Assembly: GCA_018436785.1 (NCBI GenBank) | Contig: JAHDKR010000113.1 | Span: forward strand, 1-54,361 | Origin: Synergistaceae bacterium | Lineage (GTDB): Bacteria > Synergistota > Synergistia > Synergistales > Aminobacteriaceae | Direction of reading: 5' to 3' | DNA length: 54,361 nt | In this document: piece by piece, positions 43,646 through 52,108 of the stretch | Layout of the letters: each line of letters starts with the position of its first letter | How positions within the stretch are numbered: the first letter of the stretch is position 1 | The notes under the pieces: model-generated | Seen by the model: the letters and a program-made list of their open reading frames with translations, nothing else | What the model was told of the DNA's origin: nothing | Database searches by the model: none | Position numbers and translations under genes: made by a program

Positions 43646-44713
43646 GTGCATCTGGAAGGACGCCATATCTCTCCCGCCTATGAACACCACGTGCAGCGCA
43701 AGGGACTCTTCCTCTTCGGGCTGGCCGCCGCCTGCGTGCTGATGGCCGTCTTCTCCATATCAAGGGGGGCCGTCTCCATCCCCCCTCTCGACGTGGTCCG
43801 CACGCTTCTCGGCGGCGGGGAGGCGAAGTGGCGCATCATCGTGCTCAACATCCGCCTTCCGCAGACGCTCGCCGCGCTGCTGGCGGGAGGGGGGCTCTCC
43901 CTCGCCGGAGCGGCGATGCAGTCGGTGCTGCGCAACCCGCTCGGCTCGCCCTTCACGCTGGGCATCTCGAACGCGGCGGCCTTCGGCGCTGCATTCTCCA
44001 TCATCGTGCTGGGAACAGGCAGCATGCAGAGCAGCGCCGTCAACGCCGTCACCATCGTCAATCCGTGGCTCACCACCGGCTCGGCATTCATCGCTGCGCT
44101 TCTCTGCACAGGAGTGGTGCTCGTCATCACCTGGGTCACGCGGGGAACGCCGGACGTGATGATCCTCGCCGGGGTCGCCCTCAGCTCCCTCTTCACGGCG
44201 GGAACGATGTTTTTGCAGTACTTCGCGGACGACAGTCAGCTCGCTGCGACGGTCTTCTGGACTTTTGGGGACGTCTCGCGGGCGTCGTGGCGCGACATTC
44301 CGCTGATGGGGCTGCTGCTGCTGGGAGCCTTCTGCCTCTTCTTCCTGCGCCGCTTCGACCTCAACGCCATCGACTGCGGCGACGAGACGGCCCTTTCGCT
44401 GGGGGTCTCCGCGCCGCGCATCCGCATCGAAACGATGGTAGTCTCCTCGCTCCTCTCGGCGGTGATGGTGGCCCTGCTCGGCGTGATCGGCTTCGTCGGA
44501 CTGGTCTGTCCGCACATGCTCCGCCGCTTTCTGGGCTCGGACCACAGATTTCTTATCCCCGGCTCGGTGCTGATGGGGGGGCTGCTCCTGCTGGCGGCGG
44601 ACACGGGGGCGCGTCTCGCCTTCGCGCCGCGCACGCTCCCGGTGTCGGTCTTCACGGCGTTTCTGGGCGCTCCGGTCTTCCTCGCGCTCATCGCACGGAG
44701 GAAGCGGACATGA
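43646..44713 (+). CDS. FecCD-type ABC permease
   Basis: A 355-residue inner-membrane protein with about ten spans; IRLPQTLAALLAGGGLSLAGAAMQ and NPLGSPFTLGISNAAAFGAA are FecCD/BtuC signatures. The start is GTG 43646 with GGGGAG seven bases upstream, five bases after the binding-protein stop. The C-terminal coupling helix and the conserved LGVSAPRIR segment near 230 are present. Import pathway as for the preceding gene. Confidence 0.92.
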   Translation: MHLEGRHISPAYEHHVQRKGLFLFGLAAACVLMAVFSISRGAVSIPPLDVVRTLLGGGEAKWRIIVLNIRLPQTLAALLAGGGLSLAGAAMQSVLRNPLGSPFTLGISNAAAFGAAFSIIVLGTGSMQSSAVNAVTIVNPWLTTGSAFIAALLCTGVVLVITWVTRGTPDVMILAGVALSSLFTAGTMFLQYFADDSQLAATVFWTFGDVSRASWRDIPLMGLLLLGAFCLFFLRRFDLNAIDCGDETALSLGVSAPRIRIETMVVSSLLSAVMVALLGVIGFVGLVCPHMLRRFLGSDHRFLIPGSVLMGGLLLLAADTGARLAFAPRTLPVSVFTAFLGAPVFLALIARRKRT

Positions 44714-45462
44714 TCCTCTCGGTGAACGGAATCTCCTTCGCCTACCGTGGCGTGCCGGTACTGGACGGGGTGAGTTTCTCGCTCGCCGAGGGAGAGATGG
44801 TTGCGCTCCTCGGCCCGAACGGAACGGGGAAGACGACGCTGCTGCGGACGATCAACGGCATCCTCCGCCCTAAGGGGGGAACGGTCCTCGTCGAATCGAG
44901 GGACGCCTCTACATGCTCCCCGCGCGAACGGGCGAAGTGCTTCGGCTACGTTCCGCAGCGGGGCGAGGCCGTGCGCCTGACGGTCTTCGACGCGGTGCTT
45001 CTCGGCCGCCGACCGCACCTGGGGTGGACCGTGGAGCGGCGAGACCTCGAAAAGGTCGAATCGGTCCTCGAAACGCTCTCGCTCGAAAAGTTCACCCTCC
45101 GCTACCTCGACGAACTCAGCGGCGGCGAGTTCCAGAAGGTGCTCCTCGCCCGGGCGCTCGTCCAGGAGCCGCGCGTACTCTTGCTCGACGAACCGACGAG
45201 CAGCCTTGACCTGAAGAACCAGCTCGACATGCTCGCCACGCTGCAACGGGTCGTCCGTGGCCACAACGTCGCCGCGCTGCTGAGCCTGCACGACCTGAAC
45301 ACCGCTTTCCGCTTCGCCGACCGCCTGCTCTTCCTGAAGGACGGCGTCATCCGGGGCTCCTGCGCGCCGTCGGACGCTCCCGAGGCGCTGATCCGCGAGG
45401 TCTACGACGTCCCGGTGGACATAGTCTCCCACAAGGGCATCCCAATGATCGTACCGTCATGA
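44710..45462 (+). CDS. FecE-type ABC ATPase
   Basis: A 250-residue ATPase with Walker A GPNGTGKTTLL, a Q-loop at VPQRGEAVR, the ABC signature LSGGEFQKVLLARAL, Walker B VLLLDEPTSSLD and the H-loop SLHDLN. ATG 44710 overlaps the permease stop by four bases. It drives the importer. Confidence 0.93.
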   Translation: MILSVNGISFAYRGVPVLDGVSFSLAEGEMVALLGPNGTGKTTLLRTINGILRPKGGTVLVESRDASTCSPRERAKCFGYVPQRGEAVRLTVFDAVLLGRRPHLGWTVERRDLEKVESVLETLSLEKFTLRYLDELSGGEFQKVLLARALVQEPRVLLLDEPTSSLDLKNQLDMLATLQRVVRGHNVAALLSLHDLNTAFRFADRLLFLKDGVIRGSCAPSDAPEALIREVYDVPVDIVSHKGIPMIVPS

Positions 45463-45523
45463 GCACAACACGGAAATAAAGGCGAAAGCCTGTCTTCAAC
45501 ACCCCATATACGGAGCAACCAAA

Positions 45524-45577
45524 CGGACGGGCTTGAAAAGTCGACGGAAACATGTCGATTGTTTTCAAGCCCGTCCG
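45524..45577. repeat. Long nested inverted repeat after the importer operon
   Basis: A perfect 16-bp stem, CGGACGGGCTTGAAAA (45524-45539) with TTTTCAAGCCCGTCCG (45562-45577), encloses a second 5-bp stem TCGAC/GTCGA (45541-45545, 45554-45558). There is no immediate T-run, but T-rich DNA follows within 12 bases. It may be a terminator, a structured RNA, or a decayed element end. The rest of the 267-base spacer shows nothing else supportable. Confidence 0.6.
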
Positions 45578-45729
45578 CCTACAAATTATTCTTTTTTCGG
45601 AGAAGCACTCGATTGAAATTGTATTTACGGGGAGTTCATGGTAAAAATAGACCTGCCTTCTCCGCTTCCGTCCTTGTTTTCCCCGTACGGGGCCGGCCGG
45701 CGGAGTATCAACGACAAAGGGGTGACGTC

Positions 45730-46473
45730 ATGTTCAGGTCTCTTGCAGCGGTCTGCCTCTGGATTTTTCTTTTACTCCCGGCTCCGGAAACAGCCAGGGC
45801 GGGTGAGCGTGTCTTTCGCATCAGCACATCGTATAAAAGCCTGCTCTCCACCCCGGAACAGACCGGAATGCTGGATATGCTGCTCAAGGAGGCCTTCCGG
45901 AGGTCCGGCCTGCGGGCGGAGATCGTCTTCACGCCCACGGAGCGCTCCATGTACGACGTCGACGCGGGACTGCTGGACGGAGAGATCAACCGGATCGAGG
46001 GGATGGAGAAACGATTCCCCAATCTGGTGCGGGTACCCGAACCCAACATGACCATGCACTTCGTCGCCTTCTCCAATCGGCCGTATCCCGTGGACGGATG
46101 GGAGAGCCTTAAAAATCTGCACGTCGGCGTCGTCAGCGGATGGCGCATTCTCGAAGAACATACCGTGGACTTCCCGAAAAGAATCCTCGTTCCGAGCGAG
46201 ACGGAACTCTTCACCATGCTCCACAAGGGGAGGATCGACGTCGCTCTCTACGACAAACTGACAGGGTATGAGACGATCTCCCGTCTGGGCTATCCGGAGA
46301 TCCGCCATCTGGAGCCTCCCCTGATCAACAGGGATATGTTTCTCTATATGCACAAGAGCCATTCCGAAGTAGTGGGAACGATCGCCGAAGCGCTGCGCGG
46401 GATGAAGCTCGACGGCGCGTACGATCGCATCGTCTCGGAGGCGATCGCCCGCCTGGGCGCGGACGCCCGTTGA
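45730..46473 (+). CDS. Periplasmic solute-binding protein, family 3, paired with a kinase
   Basis: A 247-residue exported protein (signal peptide ~1-25, cleaved around ARA-G). The family 3 amino-acid-type fold is suggested by [39 protein letters not shown] and VGVVSGW patterns. AAAGGGG lies ahead of ATG 45730. No permease is nearby; instead the next gene is a sensor kinase starting 14 bases after its stop, so it probably delivers a ligand to that kinase's outer domain rather than to a transporter. Confidence 0.82.
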   Translation: MFRSLAAVCLWIFLLLPAPETARAGERVFRISTSYKSLLSTPEQTGMLDMLLKEAFRRSGLRAEIVFTPTERSMYDVDAGLLDGEINRIEGMEKRFPNLVRVPEPNMTMHFVAFSNRPYPVDGWESLKNLHVGVVSGWRILEEHTVDFPKRILVPSETELFTMLHKGRIDVALYDKLTGYETISRLGYPEIRHLEPPLINRDMFLYMHKSHSEVVGTIAEALRGMKLDGAYDRIVSEAIARLGADAR

Positions 46474-46487
46474 AAGGACGAATTCCG

Positions 46488-48448
46488 TTGCACTGGAAGG
46501 ATTCGAGCACGTGGAAGCTATTTAAATATTCCTTACTCTCATACCTGCTGCTCGCGGGGCTCTTCACGATGCTCTACTCCCTCTTTGCATACTCGCGCGA
46601 AAGGGACGAGATGGAGCGGACGTTCTATAAAGTAGGCCGGACGCACGTTCCCAACATCGTCGACGCACTCTGGATCACGGATACGCAGCGAGTGCAACGC
46701 GAACTCGACGCGATCGCCCGCTTCGAGTATATCGACAGGGTCGAGATCCGCGATGACGAGGGGCGCATCCTCTTCGCCGGATCGGAGCCCCTTCTTGAAG
46801 CGCAGCGCCGAACCGAGACGCTGCGATATGCACACGACGATCGCTCCGTCGTTGTCGGCGAACTCTCCGTCTTTCTCGGCGTTCGCCGAATGGCGCTGAA
46901 GATCATCAACAACTCCCTGCTCCTTCTGCTGCTGCAAACAGCTCTTTCCGTTCTGCTCGCGACCATCGCCGCGCTGGCGTTTCACGCCTCCTTCGGGAGG
47001 CCGCTTTCCCGCTTCGCGCGCTTCATCACTGCCGATGAAAGTTCTGTGTCGGGAGAACCGTTCGTTCTGGAGAGTCGCACGCACGACAGGGACGAACTGG
47101 GGATCCTCGTGTCGAGCTTCAATCGGCAGCACAGCGCGACGGCCCGCTCCATCGCCGAAATCAACGAGATGAACAGGCGGCTGAGCGACGCCAACGCACT
47201 CCTCCGTCAGTCGGAGGAGGCGCTGCGGACGTCCAAGGAGAGCGCCGAGTGGCTCGGCAGACAGGCCGAGAGCGCGAACAGGGCGAAAAGCGTCTTCCTC
47301 GCGAATATGAGCCACGAACTGCGCACACCGCTGAACAGCGTGATCGGCTTCCTCGATCTGCTCGGCGTCACCCCCCTCGACGAGAAACAGCGCGAATACC
47401 TGGGGTACGTCAGGACGTCAGGACGTCAGCACACTCCCTCCTCGACGTTATCAGCAACATCCTCGACATCTCGAAGATCGAAACGGGCAAGCTCGAACTG
47501 AAGCCTGAATTCACGAATATCCGGCGTCTTCTCGAACAGGCGATGAACATCGCACGGGGTACCGCCGTAGAGAAGGGCCTCCATCTCGTGCTCCGGGTCG
47601 AGGACGCAACGCCCCGCCGAATCTTCGTCGACGCGATTCGCTTGAAGCAGGTGCTGGTCAACCTTCTGGGCAACGCGGTCAAGTTCACCGGGAAAGGGGA
47701 GGTGGAGCTCTCGCTCCGCTTCGAGGAGACGGGCAACGAAACGGGAAGCTTCCTCTTCTCCATCCGGGACACCGGCATCGGCATCCCGGAGGAAAAACAG
47801 GAGCGCCTCTTCGAGCCCTTCTATCAGGGGGATGAATCGATCACACGACAGTACGGAGGGACGGGGCTGGGACTTCCCATCTGCGACGCGCTCCTGCAGA
47901 GGATGGGAAGCGCGCTTGAACTGGAGAGCGTGCCCGGAGAGGGAAGCCGCTTCTTCTTCACGCTCGCCGCCGGATACGCCGACGACGAGGAGATCGAAGA
48001 ACCCTTCGACGCTTCGGGACACGCCCCCTCCGACAGCGTCCTCTTCGCGATTCACACCCCGGAGCGGCCTACGGTGCTCATCGTCGAAGACCAGAGGCTC
48101 AACCGGATGCTGTTGAAAAAACTGGTCGACGCGTTGCTGCCGTCGGCAACCGTCTACGAGGCCGTCGACGGGGTGGAGGGAGTGGAGCTCTTCGAACGCC
48201 ACGCTCCGGACATCGTCTTTATGGATCTGCAGATGCCCCGAAAGGACGGTTTCCATGCCGCGACGGAGATACGGACTCTGGAAGCGGACGGACGGAGAAC
48301 ATTGATCATCGCGCTCACTGCCGACGCCCAGCCGGAGACAAGAGAGAGCTGCCTCGAATCAGGAATGGACGATTACCTCACCAAGCCGGTGAGCATCCAC
48401 GATCTCCGGAGAGTCTTGGAACATGGAGCGATGAGGACGGAGGAATAA
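46488..48448 (+). pseudogene. Hybrid sensor histidine kinase, frameshifted by an 8-bp tandem duplication
   Basis: Start TTG 46488 with AAAGGA eight to nine bases ahead. The N-terminal part has two transmembrane helices (~15-40, ~145-165), a HAMP-like linker, a coiled coil and the phosphoacceptor box [18 protein letters not shown]. At 47408-47429 the frame shifts: the first frame stops at 47501, and the remaining kinase continues in the next frame with GNAVKFTG, DTGIGIPEEKQERLF, GTGLGLPI and a C-terminal receiver (VDGVEGVELFERHAP, phospho-Asp in VFMDLQMP, TKPVSI). Removing one 8-base unit restores one protein across [12 protein letters not shown]. So it is a recent knock-out, a reversible switch, or a sequencing error. 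Confidence 0.85.
47408..47429 (+). repeat. 8-bp tandem repeat that frameshifts the kinase
   Basis: CGTCAGGA repeats at 47408-47415 and 47416-47423, followed by a partial copy (47424-47429). Loss of one unit changes the frame by the one needed to join the two kinase halves. Confidence 0.9.
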
Positions 48449-48457
48449 TCCTTCGAT

Positions 48458-48487
48458 TCAGTACGAGGCCTCTCAGTACGAGGCCTC
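48458..48487 (+). repeat. 15-bp tandem duplication across the ankyrin stop codon
   Basis: TCAGTACGAGGCCTC at 48458-48472 is repeated exactly at 48473-48487. The minus-strand stop of the ankyrin gene is in the downstream copy, so the duplication leaves the protein unaltered. Confidence 0.9.
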
Positions 48488-49648
48488 GTTCAGAAGCCAG
48501 TATGCCTTGGTTCCCTTGAGGTGCGGATTTTTTCCGGCGTAGTCGATGGCGCGTCCGCCGTCCCTGTTTTGTATCGTCGCGTTCGCCCCCGCCGCCAGCA
48601 ACGAGCTCACCACTTCAGGGTTCCGGGTGTGCAGCGCCCCGAACATCAGCGCGGTCCAATCGCGCGGTCCCTTCATATTCACGTCCGCCCCGGCCTCGAC
48701 GAGCGCGGCGACGACCTGCGGGTTCGGGTTGCTCATCGCCGCTCCCATGATGGCCGTGTCGCCGTTCTTCCCCCTCGCGTCCGGATACGCCCCGGCTTTC
48801 GCCAACACACTCACAATTTCTGGATTCAGGTTGTTCGCAGCAGCCCACATCAGCACCGTGACGCCGTTCTTGTCCCTGGCGTTCGGGTCCGCCCCGTTCT
48901 GAAGCAACTCGCGGAGAACCGCCGCGTTGGTGTTGAAACGCGCCGCGGCCATGATCGGCGTTTCCTGCTCGCCGCCGCGTGCGTTCGCATCCGCGCCGAA
49001 ACGTAAAAATTCGCGGACGATCTCCGGAGCGGACGTATGCGCCGCCGCCCGCATCAGGGGAGTCCATCCATCCGCGCTCCGCGCGTTCGGATCCGCGCCG
49101 CTGCTGCGCAACACCCGGAGGATCTCCGGGTTCGGATTATTCGCCGCCGCGAACATGAACGCGCTCCATCCGCTCCTGTTCTTCGCGTCCTTGTCGGCGC
49201 CCGCCTTCAGCAAGAGCGACGCGATCTCCGGATTTTCGTTGTTCCCCGCGGCGAAGAGCAGCGGCGTCACGCCGTCCCTGCTTCTGGCGTTCACCTCCGC
49301 GCCCCGTTGCAACAGCAGCGCCGAAACTTGAGGTTCCTCGTTCCGCGCCGCCGCCCACATGAGCGGCGTCAGCCCTGCGTAATCCCGCTCGGTGAGCGAC
49401 GCTCCCGCGTCCAGCAGCTCCGAGGCCGCAAGCGGGTCAGGATTACCGGCGGCCGCGAACATCAGCGGCGTCACGCCTTCGCTGTTCCGCTCGACGATAT
49501 CGGCGCCGTCCAGGATAGCCGCTCGAATCTGCGCGGGCGTTCCGGAGGCGCACAGCTCCGGAAACGGAACGACAGCGGCGGATGCAGAAGAAATAAAGAA
49601 CGGAAGAAAACACACGATCAGCAAGCATTTCCGCATGCTCAATTTCAT
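48473..49648 (-). CDS. Secreted ankyrin-repeat protein
   Basis: A 391-residue exported protein. Residues ~1-25 are a signal peptide (CLLIVCFLPFFISSASA). The rest is nine or ten ankyrin repeats, mostly 36 rather than 33 residues, each with GADxNARDKNGVTxLMWAA and an NPNPEI(V) insertion. ATG 49648 has GGAGGAGGG ahead. Such proteins in this phylum may bind other proteins at the cell surface or periplasm. No anchor is seen. An extended -10 promoter lies upstream. Confidence 0.88.
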   Translation of the reverse strand: MKLSMRKCLLIVCFLPFFISSASAAVVPFPELCASGTPAQIRAAILDGADIVERNSEGVTPLMFAAAGNPDPLAASELLDAGASLTERDYAGLTPLMWAAARNEEPQVSALLLQRGAEVNARSRDGVTPLLFAAGNNENPEIASLLLKAGADKDAKNRSGWSAFMFAAANNPNPEILRVLRSSGADPNARSADGWTPLMRAAAHTSAPEIVREFLRFGADANARGGEQETPIMAAARFNTNAAVLRELLQNGADPNARDKNGVTVLMWAAANNLNPEIVSVLAKAGAYPDARGKNGDTAIMGAAMSNPNPQVVAALVEAGADVNMKGPRDWTALMFGALHTRNPEVVSSLLAAGANATIQNRDGGRAIDYAGKNPHLKGTKAYWLLNEASY

Positions 49649-49685
49649 ACAACTCCCTCCTCCCGAACATATGTGCATCGAAAAC

Positions 49686-49694
49686 ATGATACCA
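49686..49694 (-). promoter_or_regulatory. Extended -10 promoter of the ankyrin gene
   Basis: On the minus strand TGGTATCAT with -10 TATCAT (49691-49686) and TGG just upstream, 38 bases before the ATG. No good -35 is visible. Confidence 0.5.
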
Positions 49695-49734
49695 CCGAAA
49701 AAAGAGTCCTTTTATTCCACGCGACTGCGCTATT

Positions 49735-49763
49735 AAAAACGCCCGCGAATCGCTTTGCGGGCG
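49735..49763 (-). terminator. Terminator of the first chemoreceptor gene
   Basis: CGCCCGC (49740-49746) pairs with GCGGGCG (49757-49763) over a 10-base loop; on the minus strand it is followed by TTTTT (49739-49735). A second GCGGGCGT at 49767-49774 gives an alternative partner. Confidence 0.75.
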
Positions 49764-49824
49764 ACTGCGGGCGTATGAAGCGGGTATCTCATATCCGGAC
49801 CTGTTACGCGCTTCTGAAAAGAGA

Positions 49825-51888
49825 CTAGCGAGGCAGAAGCCCCGCCTTTTCCTTTACGACGGTAAAATCCGAGAGCAGCGCCTCGATCTTTTCAGCGTTC
49901 GCCAGAAGCTCCTGCGCCTCGGCCGCAAGATCCTGAGAGGCCTTCACAGTCTCCCCCGAGGCGCTCTGGATGATGTGCAGCGCATCCATGACCTCGCTCG
50001 TCGAACGGGTCACCTGTTCGACGCCCGCCGTCATCTGCTGCGCAGACGCGGCCTGCTCTTCCGCCGCGGCGGCGATCCCCTGCACGGCGTCGCTGGTTCT
50101 CGCGATCTGGTCCATCGCCTTCCGGAGCTCCGCTAGGGCCTCCTCCGCGGAAGAGACAGTCTGCTTCATGATCTCCTCGGCCTCGCCGGTGACGGCGAGC
50201 GAGCTCTTCGCTCCCGCTTGAAGCCCCGCGATGAGCTTCTGTACCTCCTGGGCCGCATGACCGGACTGCTCGGCCAGTTTGCGCACCTCGTCGGCCACGA
50301 CGGCGAACCCGCGGCCGTGTTCTCCGGCGCGCGCAGCTTCTATGGCGGCGTTCAGCGCCAGCAGATTCGTCTGATCGGCGATGGACGTGATGGTGGCGAC
50401 AAAACCGGAGATGGACTCCACCGAACGGGAGACGTTCTCCATCTCCCTCGCGGTCTGGTTGACCTTTCGGCCCCCCTCCCGGATGAGGGTGATGGAATGT
50501 TCAACCTCTCCGACGGCGCGCTCGCTGATCTCCTTCGTCTGCCCCGCAGCCTCGGCGCCCTCTTCCGAGGAACGCGCCGCCGCGGAAGCGCTCTCGGCTA
50601 CCTCGTGAACGCCCGCGCCCGTCTCCTCAAGCGCGGAAGCGCTGTGTTCGGAGAGAGCGTTCGCGCGCTCGACGGAGGCCCCTATCTCCTCCATCGACGC
50701 AAGGCTCTCCTCGGAGAGCGCGGCAAGCGCCTGCGCCCTCTGAGCAGTACCCTGCGCATCCCCGCGAAGCTCGCCGATGACTGTACAAAGCTTCTCCATC
50801 ATAGAACCGAGGGCGTCCGCCATGTCGCCGATTTCATCCCGCGAGCGGATGCCGAAGTCCTCCCGGGTGTAACAGAGTGTCCCGGTTTCCGCTTCCTTCA
50901 TGAATCCCATCATAGTGCGGATGCTCCGGACGATCTTTCTGACGAACCACCCTTGAAGCAGCACGCCGAGCACGAGGAGCGCTCCGGCAAGAAGCAGCAC
51001 GGTACGGACGACCGCCCACCGGGCGGCGTTCACCTCGGTCATCGGGATGCCGGAGAAGTAGATGCCGACTACCTTTCCGTCCGGGCCCTCAATAGGGTCG
51101 TACGCAGTCACGTAGGGAGCGCCGAGGATATTCGCCGCGCCGTTGTAGCTCGCTCCTCCGAGCACGATGGCCGCTATGGCGGGATCGAGCTTCGTCCCCA
51201 CCACGCGCTTGCCGTCCTGCACGATGGTCGTCATCAGGCGGACGTCGCCCGCAAATATGGTCATCTCCGCGCCGAACATTTCCTTCGCCTGCTCGACGAA
51301 AACCTCTCTCGAAAAGGAGATCCCTGCGGAGAGCGCGCCGACGACGGCGCCGGAGGCATTCTTCAACGGCACGCCGGTGCGCACCGAAAGCGGAATCTGC
51401 GTCCCGGGCTCTATCGCGGTGGTGATCTCTCCCCTCAGCGCGCCCTTCACATTCGCCTGCCCGGCGAGCGAATCGCCCTTCTTGTCCGGTTCATGCAGCC
51501 GCACGACGACGTTTCCCTTCGCGTCGAGCACGGTGACGAAATCCAGGTCGCTCTCCTTCCACATCGGGGTGAGCTTTTGCAGCAGGGCGTCGGCGTTCCC
51601 CGCCGCTACGTCCTCCACAATATTCCCGTACCTGGCCAGGAAGAGACTGACTACCCGGGTCTCCTCGCGCTTAGCCTCAAGGATGCTCTCAAGCCCGCGG
51701 ACAGCCGCCTCGGATTTTTCCCTTGCATCCCGATCGAGGTAATTCGAGAAGATCACTACGGCGGAACCAGCCGTTACCGCCACCAGAAGCAGCGCCAAAA
51801 GCGCCGTGCCTCCGCCGAGTTTCGCCATCAGTGAGAGGCGCCTGCCGTGCTTCGTCCTTTCCGCTATACCACGTTCATTCGCTTTCAT
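49825..51888 (-). CDS. Methyl-accepting chemotaxis protein (Cache sensor)
   Basis: A 687-residue receptor. Transmembrane helix 1 is at ~25-50 ([22 protein letters not shown]), the periplasmic domain is Cache-like ([50 protein letters not shown]), helix 2 is at ~295-320, and HAMP and signalling domains follow. The signalling tip contains [51 protein letters not shown] precedes the ATG. The neighbouring receptor is a close paralogue. Ligand unknown; the Cache fold often binds amino or organic acids. Confidence 0.93.
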   Translation of the reverse strand: MKANERGIAERTKHGRRLSLMAKLGGGTALLALLLVAVTAGSAVVIFSNYLDRDAREKSEAAVRGLESILEAKREETRVVSLFLARYGNIVEDVAAGNADALLQKLTPMWKESDLDFVTVLDAKGNVVVRLHEPDKKGDSLAGQANVKGALRGEITTAIEPGTQIPLSVRTGVPLKNASGAVVGALSAGISFSREVFVEQAKEMFGAEMTIFAGDVRLMTTIVQDGKRVVGTKLDPAIAAIVLGGASYNGAANILGAPYVTAYDPIEGPDGKVVGIYFSGIPMTEVNAARWAVVRTVLLLAGALLVLGVLLQGWFVRKIVRSIRTMMGFMKEAETGTLCYTREDFGIRSRDEIGDMADALGSMMEKLCTVIGELRGDAQGTAQRAQALAALSEESLASMEEIGASVERANALSEHSASALEETGAGVHEVAESASAAARSSEEGAEAAGQTKEISERAVGEVEHSITLIREGGRKVNQTAREMENVSRSVESISGFVATITSIADQTNLLALNAAIEAARAGEHGRGFAVVADEVRKLAEQSGHAAQEVQKLIAGLQAGAKSSLAVTGEAEEIMKQTVSSAEEALAELRKAMDQIARTSDAVQGIAAAAEEQAASAQQMTAGVEQVTRSTSEVMDALHIIQSASGETVKASQDLAAEAQELLANAEKIEALLSDFTVVKEKAGLLPR

Positions 51889-51927
51889 TGCTTTTCCTCC
51901 GCCTTTCCAGCTTGAGATATCTGTTCT

Positions 51928-51956
51928 TTACTAAGACTACATCCATTCAGAGGCAA
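51928..51956 (-). promoter_or_regulatory. Possible promoter of the first chemoreceptor gene
   Basis: On the minus strand -35 TTGCCT (51956-51951), 17-base spacer, -10 TAGTAA (51933-51928). The boxes are moderate; a flagellar-type sigma-28 promoter was not seen. Confidence 0.35.
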
Positions 51957-52028
51957 TTATTCCCCTTGAACAAATGTATTGACGAAGAGTCATTCGACTC
52001 CGCCAAATAATCGGACAGCGCGCGTGCC

Positions 52029-52069
52029 AAAAAAAGCCGGAGCGTTCCCTTTGCGGCGAACACCCCGGC
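52029..52069 (-). terminator. Terminator of the second chemoreceptor gene
   Basis: GCCGG (52036-52040) pairs with CCGGC (52065-52069), with an inner GTTC/GAAC pair; on the minus strand it is followed by seven Ts (52035-52029). Confidence 0.75.
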
Positions 52070-52108
52070 ATCTCGTTCTTTCTCAGGACGGGACTCTCCG
52101 GAAGCCGC

